Made by a program: the position numbers and the translations under genes. A stretch of DNA of 20,453 nucleotides from JALZHR01 sp036389695 (GTDB lineage: Bacteria > Acidobacteriota > Blastocatellia > Pyrinomonadales > Pyrinomonadaceae). The stretch spans positions 1 to 20,453 of the forward strand of contig DASVWG010000298.1 in NCBI GenBank assembly GCA_036389695.1, read 5' to 3'. Below the pieces are notes generated by a model. The model saw nothing but the letters and a program-made list of their open reading frames with translations, was not told the DNA's origin and ran no database searches. Each line of letters begins with the position of its first letter. Position 1 is the first letter of the stretch. Positions 14,964 through 20,453 of this stretch are shown in pieces.

Positions 14964-17093
14964 TCAGATTAATTTGTCGGGCGTAATCGGCAGCTCGCGC
15001 ACGCGTTTGCCGGTCGCGTTGAAAATCGCGTTGGCGACCGCCGCCGCGACGCCCACGATGCCGACCTCGCCGATGCCTTTGACGCCGAGTTTATTCACGA
15101 TTTTATCTTCTTCGTCCAGAAAAACGGTTTCGATTTCGCCGATGTCCAGGTTTGCCGGAACGTGATAATCGGCAAACGAGCGCGTGACGAAATTTCCCCA
15201 GCGCGGGTCGAGAATCGATTCTTCGTGCAGCGCCATCCCGATGCCCCAGATGACGCCGCCGACAATCTGCGAGCGCGACGTCTTTAAATTCAAAATTCGT
15301 CCCGCGCCCGTCACGGCGACAAAACGCGGAATTCTGACCATTCCCGTTTCGGCATTGACGCGCACTTCGCAGAAATTCGCGTTAAAGCTGTGCGCCGAAT
15401 AATTATTCGCGTCCGTCGGCGGTTTGGCGTCAACTCTCGTTTGAAATTCGCTCAGGTTTGCGGCTTCCATCAACTGCGCGACGCTCAGCGGCGCGAACCA
15501 TTGACGATTCGTTTTCGCCTGCAATTCGGTAACGGCTTTGATGCAGGCGTCGTTGACGGCGTTGGCAAAGCTCGCCGCGCCGACCGAACCGACCGAACCG
15601 GCGGCGGGCGGCAATGCGGAATCGCCGATTTTCACGCCGATTTTTTCGAGCGGCAGACCGAGCGCGTCGGCGGCGGTCTGCGCGAGAATCGTGTGCGTTC
15701 CCGTTCCCAAATCGCTGGCGGCAAGCTCCAGACTCGCGCTCACGTCATTTCCGTTTCGCACTAATTTGACAATCGCGGAAGTGTCGCGCTGGCGTGCCGG
15801 ATAAGTTCCGCAGGCGACGCCGTAACCGATTAAATCGTCGCCTTCGCGAACGGAGCGCGGCTCCATTTTGCGTTTCGACCAGCCGAAAATTTCCGCGCCT
15901 TTTCGCAAACATTCGACGGTTTTGCGCGACGACCACGGCTTGCCGCTCGAAAGGTCTTTCGCCGGTTCATTTTTAACGCGAAACTCAATCGGGTCGATTT
16001 TCAGCTCAAACGCCAGCTCGTCAATCGCCGATTCGAGCGCGAAGCTGCCCGTCGATTTTCCGGGACCTCTCTGATAAGTCGGAATAATAACGTTCATCGG
16101 CACGACGCGGTAGGAAATCAGCGAATTCGGCGTGTCATACATCAGCTTCGAGCAGTCGCCGCACGGCTCGACAAATTCGGCGTTTATCGCGCAGTGCGTC
16201 GTCGTTTCGTGCGCGAGCGCCGTCAGTTTTCCGTCTTTCGTCGCGCCGAGCCGCAGGCGCTGGCGATTACGCTGGCGCAAGCCGACGGAATTGAACATCT
16301 GCTGGCGCGTCAGCGCGAGCTTGACGGGACGATTCACGGCTTTCGCGGCGATGGCGGCGAGAATCAGATTGCCCCACATTCCGCCTTTCGAGCCGAAACC
16401 GCCGCCGATGTGCGGCGTGATGATGCGGACGTTTTCCGGTTTCAGATTCAGCGTCTGCGCCGCCGCGTTCTGCGCGCCGTTCACGACCTGCGAGCCGTTA
16501 TAAAGCGTCAGCTTATCGTCGCCGTCCCAGACGGCAATCGTCGCGTGCGGCTCCATCGGCTGGTGATGCTCGATCGGCGTTTCGTAAACCGCGTCGATTT
16601 TATATTCCGCCGCCGCAAAAGCCTTTTCCGCGTCGCCGCGCGCGGCGTCGTCCAGATTTTTATCTTTCGGCTTGGCGGCTTCTTTTTCGAGCTTGGCGAA
16701 ATCGACTTTCGGCTCCGTTCGTTCGTAACGGACTTTGATTAAACGCGCCGCGAAACGCGCCTGTTCAAAAGTTTCGGCGACGACGACGCCGATGTGCTGA
16801 CCGTGAAATTCGACGCTCGCGCTTTGCAGCATTCCGCCGCCGCGAATCGGCGTTTGCGGATTCAGCTTCGGCGCGTTTTTGTGCGTGATGACGGCGAGCA
16901 CGCCTTTGGATTTTTCCGCTTCTGCCGTGTCGATTTCCAGAATTTTTCCGGCGGCAATCGTGCTTTTGAAGATAAAGCCATACGCCGGATTTTTTATCGC
17001 GTAATCGGTCGCGTATCGCGCCGCGCCGGTGACTTTTAAAATCCCGTCGATGCGGCTGATTGAATCGCCTACAAATTTTAATTTGTTTTTCAT
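14964..17093 (-). CDS. Molybdenum hydroxylase, molybdopterin-binding catalytic subunit (PaoC/YagR-like)
   Basis: Large subunit of a xanthine-dehydrogenase-family enzyme that hydroxylates an aldehyde or N-heterocycle at the molybdenum centre. The 709-residue product is close to E. coli PaoC in length. The N-terminal domain has RIDGILKVTGAARYATD. The middle shows PMEPHATIAVWD, the GGGFGSKG molybdopterin loop, and RGPGKSTGSFALESAIDELA near the substrate pocket. VKGIGEVGIVG near the C terminus carries the catalytic glutamate, Glu676. The substrate cannot be read from sequence; PaoABC is an aldehyde oxidoreductase, so aldehydes are the first guess. The subunit has no export signal and would ride with the Tat-targeted small subunit. 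The ATG at 17093 has AAGGGG just upstream. Order small-FAD-large is as in paoABC, but an unrelated gene sits before it. Confidence 0.94.
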   Translation of the reverse strand: MKNKLKFVGDSISRIDGILKVTGAARYATDYAIKNPAYGFIFKSTIAAGKILEIDTAEAEKSKGVLAVITHKNAPKLNPQTPIRGGGMLQSASVEFHGQHIGVVVAETFEQARFAARLIKVRYERTEPKVDFAKLEKEAAKPKDKNLDDAARGDAEKAFAAAEYKIDAVYETPIEHHQPMEPHATIAVWDGDDKLTLYNGSQVVNGAQNAAAQTLNLKPENVRIITPHIGGGFGSKGGMWGNLILAAIAAKAVNRPVKLALTRQQMFNSVGLRQRNRQRLRLGATKDGKLTALAHETTTHCAINAEFVEPCGDCSKLMYDTPNSLISYRVVPMNVIIPTYQRGPGKSTGSFALESAIDELAFELKIDPIEFRVKNEPAKDLSSGKPWSSRKTVECLRKGAEIFGWSKRKMEPRSVREGDDLIGYGVACGTYPARQRDTSAIVKLVRNGNDVSASLELAASDLGTGTHTILAQTAADALGLPLEKIGVKIGDSALPPAAGSVGSVGAASFANAVNDACIKAVTELQAKTNRQWFAPLSVAQLMEAANLSEFQTRVDAKPPTDANNYSAHSFNANFCEVRVNAETGMVRIPRFVAVTGAGRILNLKTSRSQIVGGVIWGIGMALHEESILDPRWGNFVTRSFADYHVPANLDIGEIETVFLDEEDKIVNKLGVKGIGEVGIVGVAAAVANAIFNATGKRVRELPITPDKLI

Positions 17094-17134
17094 AAACCCC
17101 TTGACTTTGTTTTTAGCTATATTTTCAGCCTATT

Positions 17135-17755
17135 TTATGGGCAAAGTCTCATCTTTTCACATAGCTTTTCGATTATCTTTTCGATTGGGAATCCTATTAG
17201 GCTATTAATGAATTCCAGTACCAGTTCTGGTATTAACTTTAAGTAAATTCCAAGTTTAGCTATTAACCACGCCGGAGCCGCGCCTTTGGCTAAAGCTATA
17301 AAGATTGCAATGGCAAGAGCCTTTACCGATATTTTACAAACATCGCATCTTCCCGGCATATAATCCCTGATTTTTGAAATGAATCCGACATTAATGAATC
17401 CGACATTTACGGAAAAAGCGGCAATTCCTTCTGATTCAACTTGTATGCGCCAAACTCCTGGTATCGGATTTTCGTTGATGTAAAATAATTCTTCCGCTCC
17501 AAATTCTTTGTTCCCAGCCTCTAATTCATAAACAGTTTGTTCACTCGGGTCGAGTAACTTAACAGACAGATTTTTAGGATCAACATTTTCTTCATTTCCG
17601 ATTACAGATGCTATCAGGATAAATTCATCATTAGAATTTAAGCTTCCCGGTTCAAAGTTAATTTGCTCTGAAACTGTACCTTCATCACCAACATCACCGG
17701 TAATTTCGATTGTTTGCCCTAGTTCGGTTAATTCGTTTTGGATATCAAATGGCAT
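17135..17755 (-). CDS. Unknown protein with beta-sandwich-like N terminus and saposin-like cysteine pattern
   Basis: A 206-residue protein that I do not recognise as a family member. Residues 1-125 look like a beta-rich module: acidic, with alternating hydrophobic strands and PIPGVWRIQVESEG at 97-110, like the end of jelly-roll or pre-peptidase domains. Residues 116-125 contain a short duplication, NVGF-I-NVGF, visible in the DNA as a repeated block. The C-terminal 70 residues are hydrophobic helices bounded by Cys137-x2-Cys140 and Cys199-x5-Cys205, the outer spacing typical of saposin-like domains, with the middle cysteine pair absent. No signal peptide is seen. AAGGAG at 17765-17770 gives a sound ribosome binding site. 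The gene is visibly more AT-rich than its neighbours and splits the hydroxylase subunit genes, suggesting later acquisition. A fully different role is possible. Confidence 0.75.
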   Translation of the reverse strand: MPFDIQNELTELGQTIEITGDVGDEGTVSEQINFEPGSLNSNDEFILIASVIGNEENVDPKNLSVKLLDPSEQTVYELEAGNKEFGAEELFYINENPIPGVWRIQVESEGIAAFSVNVGFINVGFISKIRDYMPGRCDVCKISVKALAIAIFIALAKGAAPAWLIAKLGIYLKLIPELVLEFINSLIGFPIEKIIEKLCEKMRLCP

Positions 17756-17826
17756 TTGAGTAGTCTCCTTATCTTTAATTTAAAAAGCCGTTCTTTCATA
17801 TAAATCCGAAGTCAGGCAGTCACAAA

Positions 17827-18822
17827 TTAAACCTTGTCGCCGTTCATCGCCCGTTTCAGCGCGCGGACAATCGCGCGGCGTCCCATCTCGACTTTAAATT
17901 TGTTGTGTTCCAGCGGTTTTGCATGACGCATTTCCGCTTCGGCGGCGAGACGAAAATTTTCTTCCGTCGCGGTTTTGCCCGCCAGAAACTTTTCCGCTTC
18001 CATTGCGCGCCAGGGCTTATGCGCGACGCCGCCCAGAGCAAGCCGCGCTTCTTTGATTTTATTGCCCGCGCCGACGTCCAGCGCGGCGGCGACCGAAACG
18101 AGCGCGAAGGCGTAACTCGCACGGTCGCGCACTTTCAGATAATAAGATTTCGCGGCGAAATTCGATTTCGGCAGCTCGATTGACGTAATCAATTCGCCGT
18201 GCTGCAAATTATTGTCTTTTTCCGGATTTTCGCCGGGCAGACGATGAAAATCGTTGAACGGAATCGAGCGCTCCCTGCCGTCAGCGCCGCGCACTTTCAC
18301 GACGGCGTCGAGCGCGGCGAGCGCGACCGACATATCCGATGGATAGACGGCGACGCATTTCTCCGACCAGCCGAAAATCGCGTGCATCCGGTTGATGCCT
18401 TCGAGCGCGCCGCAGCCCGTGCCCGGCTCGCGTTTATTGCACGGCATCGCGACATCGTAAAAATAGGCGCAGCGCGTTCGCTGCATCAGATTTCCGCCGT
18501 TCGTCGCCATATTCCGAATCTGCGCCGACGCGCCCGCTAAGATAGCCTGCGCCAGAAGCGGGTAGTTCTGACGAATCAAAAGATGATTTGCCGTGTCGGT
18601 GTTTTTCGCCAGCGCGCCGATTGAAACGCCGCTTCCGTTGGCGCGAATCTGCGCGAGCGCAAGGCGCGAAACGTCAACGAGTTCCGAAGGATTCTCCACG
18701 CCTTCCTTCATCAAATCCAGAATGTTCGTGCCGCCCGCGATAAATTTCGCCTCGCTGTTTGCCGAGACAGCCTGCGCCGCACCTGCCGCATCCGTTGCGC
18801 GTGAAAATTTAAACGGTCTCAT
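17827..18822 (-). CDS. Molybdenum hydroxylase, FAD and 4Fe-4S subunit (PaoB/YagS-like)
   Basis: Medium subunit that passes electrons between the 2Fe-2S clusters and an external acceptor. The 331-residue product has the FAD-binding AKFIAGGTNILDLMK near 25-39 and the ATNGGNLMQRTRC segment near 106-118. Unlike ordinary XDH FAD subunits it has an insert with Cys118, Cys128, Cys137 and Cys156 (including MPCNKREPGTGCGAL), matching the extra 4Fe-4S cluster known from E. coli PaoB. This places the enzyme in the PaoABC group rather than among classical xanthine dehydrogenases. The ATG at 18822 overlaps the small-subunit gene by 14 bases and has an excellent ribosome binding site. A conserved C-terminal EMGRRAIVRAL segment follows the CODH-type FAD domain. 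Confidence 0.94.
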   Translation of the reverse strand: MRPFKFSRATDAAGAAQAVSANSEAKFIAGGTNILDLMKEGVENPSELVDVSRLALAQIRANGSGVSIGALAKNTDTANHLLIRQNYPLLAQAILAGASAQIRNMATNGGNLMQRTRCAYFYDVAMPCNKREPGTGCGALEGINRMHAIFGWSEKCVAVYPSDMSVALAALDAVVKVRGADGRERSIPFNDFHRLPGENPEKDNNLQHGELITSIELPKSNFAAKSYYLKVRDRASYAFALVSVAAALDVGAGNKIKEARLALGGVAHKPWRAMEAEKFLAGKTATEENFRLAAEAEMRHAKPLEHNKFKVEMGRRAIVRALKRAMNGDKV

Positions 18823-19588
18823 CTCGTTTCTCCTTTCCGCTTAAATTCCAGGCTTCATCGCTGATTGCCTTGCCGCCGTGAACTTCCTTTATCGCCGTCA
18901 CGATATTCGGATAAGCGCCGCAGCGACAGATATTTCCCGACATTCGCTCGCGGATTTCCTCGTCGCTCAGCTTCAGATTTTTCGCGCTCGCCCGCAAATT
19001 TGCGGTCACGTAACTGGCTTCGCCGTTTTTCGCTTCATTCAGTAAAGCGACGGCTGAACAGATTTGTCCCGGCGTGCAGTAACCGCATTGAAAGCCGTCG
19101 TGTTTGATAAACGCCGCCTGCACCGGGTGCAGCGCTTCGCCTTTCGCCAAGCCTTCAATCGTCGTCACTTCCCTGCCTTCGCACATCGCCGCCAGCGTCA
19201 GGCACGACAAAACGCGCCGCCCGTCGACAATCACCGTGCACGCGCCGCATTGCCCGTGGTCGCAGCCTTTTTTCGAGCCGGTCAGACCGAGTTTTTCGCG
19301 CAAGGCGTCGAGCAGAGTCACGCGCGAATCGAGCGTCAGAGTCTGCGCCGCGCCGTTGACATTCAATTTAACGGTCAGCGCGTTTTCGTCCGCGACGGCG
19401 GCTTCGGCAATCGAATCAATCAAAACTTCGTCGAAGCCGAACGCCTGCTGCTCGCTGATTAAATTGGCGGCGAGCAAGGCGGCGGTCGTCGTCGAAACCT
19501 GTCCTAAAAATTTGCGCCGCGCCGCGCCGAGTTCCGATAAATCGGCGGTCGGTTCGGCGTTTTCAAAATCTTTTTCCTGTTCTTTCAT
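18809..19588 (-). CDS. Molybdenum hydroxylase, 2Fe-2S subunit with Tat signal (PaoA/YagT-like)
   Basis: Small iron-sulfur subunit of the molybdenum hydroxylase. From the ATG at 19588 it has 259 residues. A twin-arginine signal, ARRKFLG then a hydrophobic stretch, lies at about residues 23-44, at the same distance from the start as in E. coli PaoA, so the assembled complex is probably exported folded to the periplasm. The plant-type ferredoxin cluster has Cys109, Cys114, Cys117 and Cys129 (CDHGQCGACTV). The helical domain carries the second cluster with Cys168, Cys171, Cys221 and Cys223 (FQCGYCTPGQ, NICRCGAY). An ATG at 19612 would add eight residues; neither start has a clear ribosome binding site. 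First gene of the minus-strand operon, overlapping the FAD subunit gene. Confidence 0.94.
   Translation of the reverse strand: MKEQEKDFENAEPTADLSELGAARRKFLGQVSTTTAALLAANLISEQQAFGFDEVLIDSIAEAAVADENALTVKLNVNGAAQTLTLDSRVTLLDALREKLGLTGSKKGCDHGQCGACTVIVDGRRVLSCLTLAAMCEGREVTTIEGLAKGEALHPVQAAFIKHDGFQCGYCTPGQICSAVALLNEAKNGEASYVTANLRASAKNLKLSDEEIRERMSGNICRCGAYPNIVTAIKEVHGGKAISDEAWNLSGKEKRDETV
18830..18835 (-). promoter_or_regulatory. Shine-Dalgarno site AAGGAG for the FAD subunit gene
   Basis: AAGGAG on the minus strand ends seven bases before the ATG at 18822. It lies inside the 3' end of the small-subunit coding sequence, so it confirms the overlapping start and translational coupling of the two subunits. 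Confidence 0.8.
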
Positions 19589-19701
19589 AGAATTACCCAA
19601 AGCGTCCGGCATAATCCGAAAAAGGAAGAGTCGAAAGCCTTTCTAAAAATTTCCTGTTGTTCAAACGGAAACCGTCGAGTCGTATTTGGAGAACTGATAA
19701 T

Positions 19702-19731
19702 ATTTTATCATCCGGTAAATTTTTCTGTCAT
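19702..19731 (-). promoter_or_regulatory. Candidate sigma-70-type promoter for the molybdenum hydroxylase operon
   Basis: On the minus strand ATGACA (19726-19731) and TAAAAT (19702-19707) are separated by 18 bases, each differing from consensus at one position. It points at the small-subunit gene and leaves a leader of roughly 100 bases. No operator is recognisable, and no molybdenum-cofactor riboswitch structure is evident by eye in the leader. Confidence 0.45.
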
Positions 19732-19762
19732 TTATTTTTTGTTTTGAGGACGTTAATCAGGA

Positions 19763-19797
19763 TAAGCGGTAAATAGTAAGCGGTAAGCGGCAAACGG
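19763..19797. repeat. Period-7 tandem repeat without an opposing arm (unit TAAGCGG)
   Basis: Five heptamers lie in register: TAAGCGG, TAAATAG, TAAGCGG, TAAGCGG and CAAACGG at 19763-19797. Unlike the other period-7 sites, I find no complementary arm nearby. It lies upstream of the hydroxylase operon and beside a long inverted repeat. Confidence 0.8.
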
Positions 19798-19830
19798 TCG
19801 TGTGATAGAAAAAAACATCGTCAAAACGAA

Positions 19831-19963
19831 TGTAGGGGCACGCCCGCGTGCCTGCCCAATGAGCGTAGCGAATAAAGGTTTGATTAAATTCAATCTTGAA
19901 TTTATTTGAAACGATGGTTCGCGCTTTGCGCTCATTGGGCAGGCACGCGGGCGTGCCCCTACA
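19831..19963. repeat. Perfect 35-bp inverted repeat around a 63-base centre
   Basis: Bases 19831-19865 are the exact reverse complement of 19929-19963. The outer end is TGTAGGGGCACGCCC. Each arm also contains GGCACGC-CC-GCGTGCC, which can fold on itself, so alternative hairpins or a cruciform are possible. The centre is AT-rich and holds no open frame of interest. It resembles dispersed GTAGGGGC-type palindromes found in many bacterial genomes. No transposase is nearby. Confidence 0.9.
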
Positions 19964-20115
19964 ATCCTCGTCACGCAGCATTTTCTATTGCGCGACCCAA
20001 ATATTCTCGTAACCTTTGTGGTCAAAAAGGCGTCTGACAGTTTATACTTTTTCCGACAACTACAAACTATTTTTCGAAATACGCGTAACAATCAGGAAAG
20101 CCATAGTAAAGTTTC

Positions 20116-20170
20116 GAGTTTTGAATTTTGAGTTTTGAATGAAAAACGCCGAACTCAAAATTCAAAACTT
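20116..20170. repeat. Period-7 inverted-arm element upstream of the peptidase gene (unit GAGTTTT)
   Basis: The left arm is GAGTTTT, GAATTTT, GAGTTTT at 20116-20136. The right arm is AACTCAA, AATTCAA and AACTT at 20152-20170. The arms are complementary over about 18 bases around a loop of some 14 bases. It ends 28 bases before the peptidase ATG, so it lies in the 5' leader or promoter region of that gene. Confidence 0.82.
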
Positions 20171-20198
20171 AAATAAAATTTCTGCCGACAGAGGAAAA

Positions 20199-20453
20199 AT
20201 GAAAAAATTAATGAACTTAAAAGCGACGACGCTTCTCTTGCTGTTTTGTATGCTGCTGCAAACGCCGGTTTTCGCGCAGCAAGCGACGACGAAACCGGCG
20301 ACGACCAACGACATCAACGCGCAAATCCGCAAGGAAGGAATGGACAACTCGCAGGCGATGCGAACGCTCCACTTTTTTACGGACGTTTACGGTCCGCGCC
20401 TGACCGGCTCGCCGAATCTGAAAGCGGCGGGCGATTGGGCGGTCAGACAGATG
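20199..20453 (+). CDS. Secreted M28-type metallopeptidase, N-terminal part (runs off window)
   Basis: The 85 visible residues start with a signal peptide: MKKLMN, a hydrophobic core, and a likely cut after VFA near residue 26. The mature start continues with INAQIRKEGMDNSQAM, then TDVYGPRLTGSPNLKAAGDWA, the segment typical of the region ahead of the peptidase domain in secreted M28 family zinc aminopeptidases. The zinc ligands would lie beyond the window, so activity cannot be checked. GAGG at 20191-20194 is a suitable ribosome binding site for the ATG at 20199. The gene diverges from the hydroxylase operon. M20-like naming is used for similar proteins in some databases. Confidence 0.8.
   Translation, partial: MKKLMNLKATTLLLLFCMLLQTPVFAQQATTKPATTNDINAQIRKEGMDNSQAMRTLHFFTDVYGPRLTGSPNLKAAGDWAVRQM

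Noticed and set aside
19753..20091. Open frame of 112 codons on the minus strand
   Set aside because: It runs through the 35-base inverted repeat and the TAAGCGG array, has no ribosome binding site, and its translation looks like repeat-derived peptide.
3..20170. Short repeats as possible CRISPR arrays
   Set aside because: Units are 7 or 9 bases in direct contact with no spacers, and no cas genes are present.

Overview
The window reads as a chromosomal segment of a Gram-negative-type bacterium with moderate GC content. Gene content, TTG starts, weak Shine-Dalgarno sites and very repeat-rich intergenic gaps fit Acidobacteriota, perhaps class Blastocatellia. That placement is an inference from style; there is no rRNA or other marker here.

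Left half (221-10944, plus strand): a nearly uninterrupted haem biosynthesis cluster in the order hemA, hemC, hemD, hemE, hemN, hemH, hemY, hemB, hemL. Together these nine genes cover every step from glutamyl-tRNA to protohaem: the C5 route to 5-aminolevulinate (HemA, HemL), porphobilinogen and the tetrapyrrole ring (HemB, HemC, HemD), two decarboxylation steps (HemE, HemN), oxidation (HemY) and iron insertion (HemH). HemN together with a ferrochelatase implies the protoporphyrin-dependent branch. hemA/hemC and hemC/hemD overlap and hemH/hemY abut. All five remaining gaps are filled by inverted-repeat elements.

Right half (10941-19588, minus strand, convergent with hemL): a PaoABC/YagTSR-type molybdenum hydroxylase locus. 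Read in its own direction it holds a Tat-exported 2Fe-2S subunit, an FAD/4Fe-4S subunit, an AT-richer small gene of unknown function with a saposin-like cysteine pattern, the molybdopterin-binding catalytic subunit, a secreted NTR/TIMP-like multidomain protein, an NTF2-like protein, an XdhC-family maturation factor and a MocA-like cytidylyltransferase. The last two are the expected cofactor-maturation partners of the enzyme.

Right edge (19613-20453): about 590 bases without a gene, containing a likely promoter for the molybdenum hydroxylase operon and three repeat structures, followed by the start of a secreted M28-type metallopeptidase that runs off the window.

The most unusual feature is the intergenic DNA. 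At least seven sites carry imperfect tandem repeats of exactly 7 bases, mostly arranged as two inverted arms around a short loop, and each site has its own heptamer. Two more sites use the same design with a 9-base unit. One of the latter is flanked by a perfect 12-base direct repeat that spans the hemN start codon, which suggests insertion into a formerly tight operon junction.
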